From Pseudobdellovibrionaceae bacterium (GTDB lineage: Bacteria > Bdellovibrionota > UBA1018 > UBA6935): a stretch of 64,000 bases of DNA. The DNA is taken from assembly GCA_002722705.1 (NCBI GenBank), contig PBMP01000061.1:1-64000 (forward strand), read 5' to 3'. Shown here in pieces: positions 35,477 to 44,658 of the stretch (its first letter is position 1; each line of letters starts with the position of its first letter). A program made the translations under genes and the position numbers. Under the pieces are notes generated by a model, which had not been told where the DNA came from, did no database searches, and was given only the letters and a program-made list of their open reading frames with translations.

Positions 35477-36169
35477 TCATTTTAGTTTATTTATTTCTTT
35501 TTGGTATTTCTTAGATTTTTTTAATTCTTTATAGATCATAAAAGCAAGAGCTCTTCCAGAAGTAATATCAGTGGGATGATGAACCCCTACGATAACACGA
35601 TGATTTCCAATTTCTTCCCCTCTTTTTAGAAGTTCATTTTTTTTATTAGGAAAAAAGTCACTTAGAATAAGGGCGTAGAGATGTGCAAGGGTTGCGTGTC
35701 CACTTGGGTAGGCTTTTGTGACTTCTTTTGGAACGCAAGGATGAATGTTCTTTAAATATTCAAAAGGTCTTTTTCTAGAGTAATTTTTTTTTATTTTCTG
35801 AATAAAAAAATCACCATCGTTTCTGATTTTATCAAAAAATGGGTTTAATCTACTTACTTGTTTTTTTGATAAAGGTCCGTTTGGTTTTCCATAAAAATTA
35901 CTTAAATTTACAAAAACCTCTGTTTTTGAAATTTCACAAACTTCTTTTGATCTAGAAATTTGATGATTAAAAAGAATTTTTTCATCATTTTTTTGTTCTT
36001 TGGATTCCATAGAGGGTGGAGGTGTCATTTGTGTTTTGAATTTTTTATACAAATTTGTATTTAAAAATATTGGCTTCGTAGGTTTCGGATGATGCACATA
36101 GTCTGTTTTGCTAGCATCTGCGTTCATTGTTTTTAAAAAAAAGCATAAGAGAAGAAGTATTGTTTTCAT
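35477..36169 (-). CDS. Secreted PAP2-family (class A acid) phosphatase
   Basis: A 230-residue periplasmic phosphatase: signal peptide (residues 1-19, ending NADA). The three PAP2 motifs are visible: KRPFEYL (KX6RP type), AYPSGHATLAH (PSGH) and NHRVIVGVHHPTDITSGR (SRX5HX3D type, with N-H-R in place of S-R). Class A nonspecific acid phosphatases fit best. It diverges from a LysR regulator 98 bp away, which may control it. Confidence 0.8.
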   Translation of the reverse strand: MKTILLLLCFFLKTMNADASKTDYVHHPKPTKPIFLNTNLYKKFKTQMTPPPSMESKEQKNDEKILFNHQISRSKEVCEISKTEVFVNLSNFYGKPNGPLSKKQVSRLNPFFDKIRNDGDFFIQKIKKNYSRKRPFEYLKNIHPCVPKEVTKAYPSGHATLAHLYALILSDFFPNKKNELLKRGEEIGNHRVIVGVHHPTDITSGRALAFMIYKELKKSKKYQKEINKLK

Positions 36170-36248
36170 TCAAGTTCCTTTCGGTTTTCTATTGAAAAGA
36201 CTATTTCAGAAATGAAAACTAAAAAGAAATATATAATTTCTATAGTTA

Positions 36249-36267
36249 TTATGCTTTAAATGCATAA
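36249..36267. promoter_or_regulatory. 19-bp palindrome abutting the LysR start codon
   Basis: TTATGC, seven bases, GCATAA: a perfect inverted repeat containing the T-N11-A core typical of LysR-type operators. It ends at the base before the lysR GTG and lies in the divergent PAP2-lysR gap, as expected for autoregulation and neighbour control. A candidate -10 (TATAGT, 36241-36246) precedes it, leaving a very short leader. Confidence 0.6.
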
Positions 36268-37155
36268 GTGGAGCTAAATCATTTAAAGTATTTTTATGAA
36301 GTTGCAAAAAAGAAAAGCTTTAGTAAAGCAGCAAAGTCATTGCGTATTAGTCAGCCCTCTGTGAGTAAGTTAATCAAAAATTTAGAAAATACACAGGGAG
36401 TTCAGTTGTTTGATAGACAAAACAAAGAGGTGTTATTAACTCCAGTTGGACAAAGTTATTTTGAGAAAGCTAAAATTATTTTTTCTCATTTAGAGGAATT
36501 AGAAAATATTAATGAATTATTAGAAAATGAACTTTCCGGAACACTTTCGATAGCTGCATCCGATAATCTTTGCAATTATTTATTAACGAAACAAATTTCT
36601 TTATTTATTGAGAGGAATCCGAAAATTGATATTCAACTTTTTAGTGGAACTTCAAAAGAAATTGGAGAAGAAATTTTAGAGCAAAAGTATGAATTAGGAT
36701 TTTGCTATACATTTTTAAATCATTATTCTTTATCTTTGAAAGAGGTTAAAAAAGTCGAATTTAAATTAGTTTGCTCTTCAGAATTATTAGAGAAAGATTT
36801 TCAAATAAGCGATTTAAAAAAAATCAACGGAATAGGAAGTCGTTTGGGAGATTATGAAAAGAAAATTCCAGTGTATCAATTTTTTGATCAATTAAATTTT
36901 GTTCCTCAATTGAAAATTCAATCAAATTCACAAGAAGTGCAAAAAAAACTGGTTTTAAACGGACAGGGTTATGCTTTTCTTCCTGTTCATATTATTGCAG
37001 AAGAATTAAATTGTAATAAGATTGTGAGTTTAGAGACTGATTTAAAATTTGAGTTACCACTTTATTTTGTTCAGAGAAAAGGAAGAACTCTTTCCCCTGT
37101 TTCAACGAAGTTTTTAGATTTTTTAGAAAAAAATAATTTTTTAAAAATGAGTTAG
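36268..37155 (+). CDS. LysR-family transcription regulator
   Basis: A 295-residue regulator. The N-terminal winged HTH is typical (LKYFYEVAKKKSFSKAAKSL, RISQPSVSKLIKNLE, LFDRQNKEVLLT), followed by a periplasmic-binding-type effector domain. The frame opens at GTG 36268 (MELNHLKYF), the standard family start, with no ribosome site. Divergent from the PAP2 phosphatase. The effector is unknown. Confidence 0.85.
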   Translation: MELNHLKYFYEVAKKKSFSKAAKSLRISQPSVSKLIKNLENTQGVQLFDRQNKEVLLTPVGQSYFEKAKIIFSHLEELENINELLENELSGTLSIAASDNLCNYLLTKQISLFIERNPKIDIQLFSGTSKEIGEEILEQKYELGFCYTFLNHYSLSLKEVKKVEFKLVCSSELLEKDFQISDLKKINGIGSRLGDYEKKIPVYQFFDQLNFVPQLKIQSNSQEVQKKLVLNGQGYAFLPVHIIAEELNCNKIVSLETDLKFELPLYFVQRKGRTLSPVSTKFLDFLEKNNFLKMS

Positions 37156-38169
37156 CTATTGATTTTGTTTTAATTTAAATAGAGTCCACACACCGTAATG
37201 ATCACTGATAATAATATTTTTTTTGTATTTTTTTGATGGAAGACCGTCTTTGAAAAGAATTTTACCATCAATAGCGATTAAATTATTGCCTCCAAGAATA
37301 TGATCGAGTCGACCTTCGTAATTTAGTTTAGAGCTGTATGGGGTACAAAAAGAACAGGTGCGGTCAAGTTTTTTAGAGTAATCAAATCCAGGAAAATGTT
37401 CTTCTCTTTCGATCCAAAGTTGATCAACATTTCTTGCGTTTTGATCAAAAATATCAGCATTTTCGTCAATATTGAGATCGCCTCCAATTACTAATGGGTT
37501 TTTCTTTGAAAACTGAATACTTGTAGTAAAAAACTCTCTAAGTTCCAGTTCTCTTTCTTTTAACAGAGGAAGATCAATCTCAAAATAGTTAGGGATTAAA
37601 TGAGTGTTTCCGATAGTGATTTTTCCTATGAAATGATGATTCATTTCAATAAGAAAAACTCCACGATCTGTATTTCGTTGGGCTTCAATAACTAAGCGTT
37701 GTTTCGGTTGATTTAAATTAAGAAAAGGATAATCAAATTCATGTTTAGGATAAAGATGAAACTGAATTTTACTTGCAGGAAGACGCGAAAGAATTAAGAG
37801 TCCAGTGTCGTAGAGACGTTTTTCTAGAAAAGAATTTTCATTGTAGTAATCTGCGGAGTATAGGTCGTATCCACAGTACATGAGTTCTTCATCTACGTCT
37901 CCTCGAGCTTCTTGAACCAGAATAACGTCATATCCGGGATCTTCATTTAATTGAGTTTTTAAGTGTTCGCATAAAGCTCGAGCACGTTCTTTTCTTGAAT
38001 AAGTTCCATAAGATGCATAAGAGGGGAGGCCCCACATATTTATAGTGACGATAGAAAGAGTTTCTGAAGTGATTGTTTTTTTTTCAAGCAGTTCATGTGG
38101 TTCGCAGCCGTTTAAATTCAGAAGGATAAAGGTTAAAAAGAAAAAAATAGAAAAGCTCTTTAAGGTCAT
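37156..38169 (-). CDS. Endonuclease/exonuclease/phosphatase-family lipoprotein
   Basis: A 337-residue protein with a signal peptide and a lipobox-like LNGC near residue 22. The EEP fold is seen in TINMWGLPSY, ILVQEARGDVDE, IGNTHLIPN, VIGGDLNID, and the final IISDHYGVWT; this order is that of DNase I/sphingomyelinase-type enzymes. Placement outside the cytoplasm suggests a phospholipase C/sphingomyelinase or nuclease acting on surroundings or prey. Substrate not decidable. Confidence 0.75.
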   Translation of the reverse strand: MTLKSFSIFFFLTFILLNLNGCEPHELLEKKTITSETLSIVTINMWGLPSYASYGTYSRKERARALCEHLKTQLNEDPGYDVILVQEARGDVDEELMYCGYDLYSADYYNENSFLEKRLYDTGLLILSRLPASKIQFHLYPKHEFDYPFLNLNQPKQRLVIEAQRNTDRGVFLIEMNHHFIGKITIGNTHLIPNYFEIDLPLLKERELELREFFTTSIQFSKKNPLVIGGDLNIDENADIFDQNARNVDQLWIEREEHFPGFDYSKKLDRTCSFCTPYSSKLNYEGRLDHILGGNNLIAIDGKILFKDGLPSKKYKKNIIISDHYGVWTLFKLKQNQ

Positions 38170-38336
38170 TTATCGTGTTTTAACATATTATTTTAATCAA
38201 GTAATGTTTTTTTAAAAAAAATAAATTATAATAATTTCAAATATTTAGATGAGAGCTGGGATTTTTAAGTAGCTTACAAAAGACGAGCTATGGAGGAAAG
38301 ATTTATTCTACGAGTCAGAGAGTGTGTTGTGGAAAC

Positions 38337-38374
38337 AAAAAAGAGAGGATGTTTTCACACCCTCTCTCTTTTTT
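38337..38374 (-). terminator. Rho-independent terminator
   Basis: On the minus strand a GC-containing stem (AGAGAGGGTGTG, loop AAAA, CATCCTCTCT) is followed by a run of T. It lies five bases past the stop of the 38379-39110 gene. Confidence 0.8.
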
Positions 38375-38378
38375 ATAT

Positions 38379-39110
38379 TTAGTTGAAATCTACTACTTGA
38401 CTGAGAGATTGTCCGTTCATTGTTCTCACATGAATTAAGACTTTTCCTTTTTCAGCTTTTTTCACATCAGCAACTTCTGTGAATTCAGTAGGTTTAGAAA
38501 GACATTCAGATTTATTTTCATCAAATTTCACAATTGGAAGAACTTCAATGATTTGATCTTTTCTTTGAAGCACTTCTACTCTTTCCATACTCATACAATC
38601 AGAAGGAAAAACTCCTTTAACAGTAATTGTTGGTGTTGCTCCTGCTTCAAATTCAACGCTTTTAACTGGAGCGTAAGTGTAGTCGTCTTTGTCTGGTCCA
38701 AGGCTTTTGCTAATATGGACGGTATCCATTGTTTGAAATTTTCCTTTTTCAGTTTTTATCTGAATTTCGTAAGTTCCTTGTTTTAGCATACCGAGCTTTT
38801 TAGGCTTTAGATAAGGATTGATGACTTGAGCGCATGCGGTTCCTTTGTAAAAGTAATTTTTGTTCTCTAGAGTAATTACTTTTTTCTCGTGGTTAATCTC
38901 GAATTCGATTGGTCCAACTTGTCCACATGTATTTGAAAATTCTCCGTATAAAAAAACTTCCATTTCGTCGTTGTCGTCGAATCCAGGAGCTGAAAACACA
39001 TACATTGGTTTTTCTATGACGGTGTCTGGTTGAAAGTTAGGATTAGCCTGGGTCGTTGTTGCGATTCCTAGCATGGATACAACACTGAACATTAATTGAT
39101 AAAATTTCAT
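38379..39110 (-). CDS. Secreted protein of two related domains, unknown function
   Basis: A 243-residue protein with a signal peptide ending TTQA. The rest appears to be two copies of one beta-rich domain: residues about 48-133 (FLYGEFSNTCGQVGPIEFEI ... KGKFQTMDTVHI) and 158-243 (VKGVFPSDCMSMERVEVL ... GQSLSQVVDF). Each has a cysteine pair at similar spacing and a Lys-Gly turn before the last strand. GAGGGGAG lies upstream of the ATG, a strong ribosome site, and a terminator follows; expression may be high. No named family. Confidence 0.6.
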   Translation of the reverse strand: MKFYQLMFSVVSMLGIATTTQANPNFQPDTVIEKPMYVFSAPGFDDNDEMEVFLYGEFSNTCGQVGPIEFEINHEKKVITLENKNYFYKGTACAQVINPYLKPKKLGMLKQGTYEIQIKTEKGKFQTMDTVHISKSLGPDKDDYTYAPVKSVEFEAGATPTITVKGVFPSDCMSMERVEVLQRKDQIIEVLPIVKFDENKSECLSKPTEFTEVADVKKAEKGKVLIHVRTMNGQSLSQVVDFN

Positions 39111-39348
39111 ATTTTTCTCCCCTCAAAAAAATAGATTTAATAATACTGATGTTGATTACCTTATAGTTGTAACCCAATTTATAGGAATGCCAACAGATAA
39201 AAATAAAAACAATGCGTTAATTTGTGAGAAAGCTTTTATTCTTTTAATGAAATGATTTTGCTTTGATTAAAAACTGACTTTTATCATGGTTCCGTTTTTA
39301 TACTCTACCTTGAACAATGAAAGTCTTATGGTTTGTGAATAAAAATCT

Positions 39349-41391
39349 TTATGGAACCCAAACGACTTCAAAACCTAAAAGGAGTTTACCTTCGCCCTGG
39401 TTTAAAAGAACTGCAAAAAGCGCTTCAGATTCAATTCTTCCTAGTTCTTGGTTCACTTCACTAACGAGAGGCATCATAAAGCGAGGATCTTGTCTTCCAC
39501 CCCACATGCGAGAAAGAACTTCATCGACGTCAAAACGCCCAGTGACTTTTCCTTGATAGACCCACCAAAAGTCTTTTCTAAGTGTAGTATCGTACAGGTA
39601 GAAGTCAGACTGACCTATTCTTTGCTCTCCTCGATGTTGTTTTGATAAGGCTCTTGCATCAATTCCATCCAGTCTGTTGGCACGAATGGCTACATTTGCT
39701 TTTCTGTATCGGTAGTTGAGAGTGTCGATCATTTCTGGCCCCCATTGGGAAAAGTGAGATCGTGAAAGTCGAACTTCTACTGTAAAAGCGTCATCTCCTA
39801 ACATGAGTACACGTGTGTTTGTCGTAGTAATGGTTTGCGTGAGTTCGCGTCCTTGAGCGTGCAGTTTCATCAAATCAGACAAGGTAGAGGGAGGAGTGGG
39901 TCGATAGGTCATTCTTTGCCACGCGAGTGGTGAAATAGGGTCTTCGCTGAGTTCTATTTCTGCTTGTCTTACTTTACTGGCAGGAGGTGCGTTCGGATTA
40001 ACTGCAAGGAGGGGGTCAGATTCTCGTGTAAGTAGTTCGCTAGGTAGAGAGTGATGACCCTCATACGTTCTTGTGACTCTTGATGGTGCTGAGGTAGTTC
40101 GAGGTGAGGGAGTCTGAAGTGTTCTAAGCGCTTCTGATCCAAGCTCTCCAATAAAAAAAAGTCCAAGAGAAAGAAGAACTTCAAAAGAGTCATTTTGATC
40201 TCCTCCCATAATTCTTAAAGATTCATCGATGATTTGGAGTTGATTGAAGACTTCTTGTTGGTCTTGTTCTTTTTCTCTTAAGATAAAGCCAAAAATCTCT
40301 CCACCGGTGGAAAGAAAACCGAGTCCTCTTGCGAGTCCAATCGCAGTTGCACTGGTTCCTCCGCTGAGGGGGAGTGAAGCGATTGCTACGATGACGCTTA
40401 GAGTGAGTATCCAATCGCTTGTTGTCCAATGCCTAATGTCCATTCTAGCTTTGTTTTCGTAGATTCTTTTTAAGTAGGCGCGCTCAAATGTATCTTCGCA
40501 AAGCTCTTCTATTAATCGATATACGATAGGAGAAAATTTTTTGAGATGAGGATTTCTTTCATTCTCTAAGATTAGTGCATCTGTTTGTAAAGAATGATGC
40601 AGAATATTACTTAAAGTGTCATTAAGTGTAAAATTCATTAATTTTCTTTTTTCTAAAAAGTCTCCTCTTGTTTTTGCATTCTCATATAGAGTGTTCCATC
40701 CTTGATTAGACCATGAATTGATTGCAAATAAGATTGGGTGTTCATTAAAAACTTTTGTTTTCCATTGTGTTTTTTTTATTTGGTTATTGTTAATAGGAAT
40801 TGAGCTTACTGGTTGCCTAAGAGAGGGAAATAGTCCTTGTTGGATCGTGTGAGTTCCTCCGACCTGAGAAGGAGCTCTTTCTAGAGATTGAGTTTCGTTG
40901 TCAATGAGGAGTTTCTCATCATAGAGAGAGATGAGTTGATCTAAAATATCTCCGGGTTGTAAGGCTTCTTCAGGGTTTAGTCCTCCATATTTAGACTCAA
41001 AGTTTTGATAGATTGTTGTAAATCCTTGAAGTGTTTCTACGATTTTTCTTCTAATTTTTAAAAAAAAATAAGAGTTTACTGTCTGTTTATCGACTTCATA
41101 AAGAAACCGGTGGTTTGTGTTTTCGTAAAGAAGTTCTCGTTCTCTTTCTTCCCAAATTGTTTTTTGTCCAAAATTAAAGACCCCATATGAAGAAATATTT
41201 TCACTAGATTGATCAATCCATACAGTCTCTTCGGGGGGGAGAGGAGATTGTCCTCTTCTGAGTCTTCGGTCTCCTTCTTCTAAAATTCTTTGTACATTTC
41301 CAATTCTCTCTAATGCAATTTCGAATTCCTGTTCTGAAGAAATTTGAGGAGTAGAGGTGAGACCTTGTTCTTCTTGGTTTGGTCTTCCCAT
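39349..41391 (-). CDS. Large unrecognised protein, second of a pair
   Basis: About 680 residues with no signal peptide. A glutamate-rich N-terminal part is followed by a hydrophobic stretch (WILTLSVIVAIASLPLSG ... GLGFLSTGGEIFGFIL) and a shorter one (LLSLGLFFIGELG). A proline/threonine-rich linker has EGHHSLPSELL, similar to the short His-His segment of some toxin nucleases. The C-terminal domain ends LLLGFEVVWVP. The ATG at 41391 lies one base after the stop of the upstream gene, so the two are coupled. The toxin comparison is only suggestive; no immunity gene is visible. Confidence 0.5.
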   Translation of the reverse strand: MGRPNQEEQGLTSTPQISSEQEFEIALERIGNVQRILEEGDRRLRRGQSPLPPEETVWIDQSSENISSYGVFNFGQKTIWEERERELLYENTNHRFLYEVDKQTVNSYFFLKIRRKIVETLQGFTTIYQNFESKYGGLNPEEALQPGDILDQLISLYDEKLLIDNETQSLERAPSQVGGTHTIQQGLFPSLRQPVSSIPINNNQIKKTQWKTKVFNEHPILFAINSWSNQGWNTLYENAKTRGDFLEKRKLMNFTLNDTLSNILHHSLQTDALILENERNPHLKKFSPIVYRLIEELCEDTFERAYLKRIYENKARMDIRHWTTSDWILTLSVIVAIASLPLSGGTSATAIGLARGLGFLSTGGEIFGFILREKEQDQQEVFNQLQIIDESLRIMGGDQNDSFEVLLSLGLFFIGELGSEALRTLQTPSPRTTSAPSRVTRTYEGHHSLPSELLTRESDPLLAVNPNAPPASKVRQAEIELSEDPISPLAWQRMTYRPTPPSTLSDLMKLHAQGRELTQTITTTNTRVLMLGDDAFTVEVRLSRSHFSQWGPEMIDTLNYRYRKANVAIRANRLDGIDARALSKQHRGEQRIGQSDFYLYDTTLRKDFWWVYQGKVTGRFDVDEVLSRMWGGRQDPRFMMPLVSEVNQELGRIESEALFAVLLNQGEGKLLLGFEVVWVP

Positions 41392-41392
41392 A

Positions 41393-44227
41393 TTAACTCT
41401 CAGAAGGACGAGGATCGTCAAACTGATTTAAGAATTCCTCAAGGTTGGAGTCATTTACTCCAATAACGACTTTATCGATATCTGGATCGATGAATCTTCG
41501 ATTATCAAGAAGTCGTTGTCTTCGTTGGTTTTCTATAAAGAGTTTGTCTCTCTCTGCAAGTGCTTTTTCTACATCGACTGCACGATGTGCAAGCTTGAAA
41601 CTTTCTAATGTGGTTCCTGTTCCACGATCGATGTCGAGAATCAAATTTCCTGTATCGACTAAAAATCGATGACCTAACTCTTCTTTCGCTCTTTTGTAAG
41701 CACGGTATTCATAAACGTAGCTCAAAAAATGTTGATCAGTTTCAATAAACGTATTGAGATTTTCTGAGCGTAAATATTGTTGTCTTAGATGATAGTATAA
41801 ATCGATCATCTCTTTTTTTTCTTCCATCAAAAGGGGGTAAGCTTTTCTTTTTTCTTCTTCGTAGAATTTTTGAACCTGTGGGTCCATGAGTTCAATGCTT
41901 TCAGAATGTTCACTTTTATATAAAAGAGGTGCGTTATCAAAAAGAATGACATCTAAAATAGATTCATTTTGATATTCAGGACGAATTGCGTATATGGCGT
42001 AGTTTCCAACAAAACTAATAGGGGTTGGTTGAATCATGTCTGAGATCCAATGATAACCACTGTTTGTACTAGAAACCACAAACTTACCTTCCAATGAATG
42101 GAGTCCGTTTTCGTAATTAGAAATATCTATTATTTCTCCATTAACAGGTACGAATTCCCAGTCTTTTGCTATTTTTAAACGATTTCTTCGGTATCTTAAT
42201 AATCTTTGTTGAGGGTTTTCTGCTTTCCATATGGCTTGGCAATAATGAATAACATGGTCTCTAATGTGTTGAGTGAGACGATTTAAACTCCATTCTCGTT
42301 CTTGTGCTAATTTTTTTGCTCCTGCATATTGAGAAAAAGCTTCTCTATACCCTCGGTTTGCTTCTGCTACAAAGTCAACTCCACTTAAATGAATTTCCCG
42401 TGGTCGACTCGATAGAGTTCCTAGATGTGAGGTTGTATTTTTTAAAGCTGTTTTTGATTGTTCTCTGAGTTCTTCAAAATCTAATGGAGCAGGACCTTTT
42501 GAAATTAAGGCGAGATCTTCTTGAAAGGATTGATCTAAAAGAGCATTACCAATAATCCAGTCGTGTTTTCTAATCCAATCTTCATTGATTTCAGAAGGAG
42601 TAGGAACCTTTTCTGCTATAAAAATCACGCCTTCCATCTCCGAAAGAAGAGAAGTGACTTCGTATTGTCGTTGAAGTTTAGAATAAACGTAGGTGGCTGA
42701 AATTTCATCATTTGGATTTTGAATTTCAGAAGACCTATTTTTTTCATAAGTCAATTCTTGTGAAGTAGAGACTTTAGTCTCCGTTTCTGTTCTCAGTCTA
42801 CTTGCGGTGTTTTTGACATTTTCAGTTAGATTCTGATTGGTCTTAGTTGAATTGTGAGTGTAATCCATTGAGCTCCCTAGCTCACCCGATAAATTTACAA
42901 TTCCAAGATTAAATGAACCACTTGAATTCATAGATAATCCCAAGTTAAATGCATTTTCTTTTACTATTTCCGTTGAGTCTTTTGTTGTATCTGTGCTTTC
43001 TTGTGTTTGTTCCATCTCTTTTGTAATTCGATGGTCATATGATTTTTTTGTATTTCGTGTAGATTTAATTGAAATCTTTTCAACTTGTTTTGGACCTAAA
43101 GGAATAGTTTTTACAACTTCTCCGCGCTGGGTTCCTAAGGGTTTCCATTCTTGTCGATAAGTGAGTTTTGTTCCAAAGTTTACTGTTCCTGCTTTATAAG
43201 GGTCAAATGGATATTCTTCAAATTCTTCAGAATCACTAGATGTAGTTTCTCCGAGGGCATCTAAGATAATATCTGCATGTTCTTTTACACTCTCCAATGA
43301 AATATCGATTTCTTCAGAGTCCCCTCCAAGAGAGTTGAAGTTATAAACATGTGAACCCTCGTCTAGACTTCCGACGTGGTTTCCTGCGGTATTTACTGTA
43401 CTTCTATAGAGTCTTTGTTCTGTCTTTTTAAGAATATTTGGGTTTTGTTCTAAAAAAGTTTTAAAAATTCTTCGATCATGGATAATTTTTTGTCTAATCT
43501 CTAATGGGCTTAATTTAGAAAAATCTTGAGATATGACTAAAATTTCCAAAAGATGTTCAAATAGGCGGGATGAATGCAATGTGTTTTGACTGTTGTTTTC
43601 AAACTGCGGAGTGAGAACTGTTTTAAATTGGACGTAATCATACCAGCTAACTTCCGATATTTTTCGATCGGGCTCAATAAGAGCTGATTGTGCAAACTGA
43701 GGGTTTGCAATTTGATCTAGAAGATCGTGAATTGAGTCATCTGTTTTGTATGTAGCAGCGGAACTGGAAGAAGTTAAAGAGTGTCCATTGCTCATTCCTA
43801 AATCAGTCGAGTCAGTGGAGCGTCTACCATATTTTACGGAATCACCTTTATTTGAACTAAGTTCTTTTTGTTGTTTGTGCCACTGAGAAGAGATTTTTGT
43901 CGAATTTTTCGGTATTTTTATATCTAGGCTAAAATACTTTCCTTCAAACGAAAGTTTAGAGATGGGTTTAGTTATTTTGGAATCATGTGTTCGATTGTAT
44001 TTTATTTTGTAACTAGAAATGATTTTTGATTGTTCATCAATTAAAATTATTTCATTTAAAAATTCAGGAATAAAAATTGGTCTTTGTTTTTTTTCATTAA
44101 AAGATTTGAATTGTTTTTTTGCAGAGTCATCAAATTCGATTGTGTTGGATACGAATGCTTGTTCAAGTTTATAAGGGGTGCGAATTATTTTTTTAGATTC
44201 ATTTGTTGTCGTTCTTCTTGGGCTCAT
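41393..44227 (-). CDS. Large unrecognised protein with a PLGP/NPNDE block, first of a pair
   Basis: A 944-residue protein without signal peptide. The middle holds a striking block: TYRQEWKPLGTQRGEVVKTI, PLGPKQVEKISIKST, a long serine/threonine/glutamate-rich segment with glycine-rich GSFNLGIVNLSGELGSS, then NPNDEISATYVYSKLQRQYE. From memory, large uncharacterised bacterial proteins share this order of motifs, but I cannot name the family. C-terminal third is helical and charged. AAGGA precedes ATG 44227 by six bases. Cytoplasmic or exported by a specialised machine; unknown. Confidence 0.5.
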   Translation of the reverse strand: MSPRRTTTNESKKIIRTPYKLEQAFVSNTIEFDDSAKKQFKSFNEKKQRPIFIPEFLNEIILIDEQSKIISSYKIKYNRTHDSKITKPISKLSFEGKYFSLDIKIPKNSTKISSQWHKQQKELSSNKGDSVKYGRRSTDSTDLGMSNGHSLTSSSSAATYKTDDSIHDLLDQIANPQFAQSALIEPDRKISEVSWYDYVQFKTVLTPQFENNSQNTLHSSRLFEHLLEILVISQDFSKLSPLEIRQKIIHDRRIFKTFLEQNPNILKKTEQRLYRSTVNTAGNHVGSLDEGSHVYNFNSLGGDSEEIDISLESVKEHADIILDALGETTSSDSEEFEEYPFDPYKAGTVNFGTKLTYRQEWKPLGTQRGEVVKTIPLGPKQVEKISIKSTRNTKKSYDHRITKEMEQTQESTDTTKDSTEIVKENAFNLGLSMNSSGSFNLGIVNLSGELGSSMDYTHNSTKTNQNLTENVKNTASRLRTETETKVSTSQELTYEKNRSSEIQNPNDEISATYVYSKLQRQYEVTSLLSEMEGVIFIAEKVPTPSEINEDWIRKHDWIIGNALLDQSFQEDLALISKGPAPLDFEELREQSKTALKNTTSHLGTLSSRPREIHLSGVDFVAEANRGYREAFSQYAGAKKLAQEREWSLNRLTQHIRDHVIHYCQAIWKAENPQQRLLRYRRNRLKIAKDWEFVPVNGEIIDISNYENGLHSLEGKFVVSSTNSGYHWISDMIQPTPISFVGNYAIYAIRPEYQNESILDVILFDNAPLLYKSEHSESIELMDPQVQKFYEEEKRKAYPLLMEEKKEMIDLYYHLRQQYLRSENLNTFIETDQHFLSYVYEYRAYKRAKEELGHRFLVDTGNLILDIDRGTGTTLESFKLAHRAVDVEKALAERDKLFIENQRRQRLLDNRRFIDPDIDKVVIGVNDSNLEEFLNQFDDPRPSES

Positions 44228-44292
44228 GTGGAATCCTTTTTAAAGTATGTTGATTCCACTATTCTCTCAGAATTATTTTTTTATATTGAGAG

Positions 44293-44658
44293 TTATTTTT
44301 TTGGCGAAGGTGTTGTTGAATTTTCTGTGAGATCAAAAATATATTCGTCTTTTAAACAGAATCCAAAAGCAAAACCAGCAAGTAGGCTATCCATAATTAA
44401 ATTTGCTGGAGTAGGGCAAATTTTTACGCTTGCTTTTTTTTCAATTATTTTTCCATTCGGAAAAGTGGCTTTAAGTTGAAATGAACGGCCGGGAAGACTA
44501 CTTCTATCATAATAAAGAAGAGGAGCTTTTCCAATTTTTTTTCCGTCGACTTCTATTCTGGCACCATAGGGAACGCTAATCATTCTTACGCTATGACTGC
44601 ACGAGCAAAGGAAAAAAAATAGAAGAATGATTACCTTTTTCAAAAAAATTTTCCTCAT
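44293..44658 (-). CDS. Small lipoprotein with a PEGA-like domain
   Basis: A 121-residue lipoprotein: lysine-rich start, hydrophobic core and lipobox FLCSC. The next part (SVPYGARIEVDGKKIGKAPL) matches the PEGA beta-fold found in surface proteins. A second hydrophobic segment (IMDSLLAGFAFGFC) follows. Its start overlaps the stop of the cNMP-binding gene. Function unknown. Confidence 0.65.
   Translation of the reverse strand: MRKIFLKKVIILLFFFLCSCSHSVRMISVPYGARIEVDGKKIGKAPLLYYDRSSLPGRSFQLKATFPNGKIIEKKASVKICPTPANLIMDSLLAGFAFGFCLKDEYIFDLTENSTTPSPKK

Noticed and set aside
39111-39348. Extra gene in the gap upstream of the secreted two-repeat protein
   Set aside because: Only short unsupported frames; the AT-rich gap most likely holds the promoter, though hexamers could not be fixed.
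39349-44227. Phage or mobile element
   Set aside because: No integrase, transposase, terminal repeats or phage structural genes flank these large genes.
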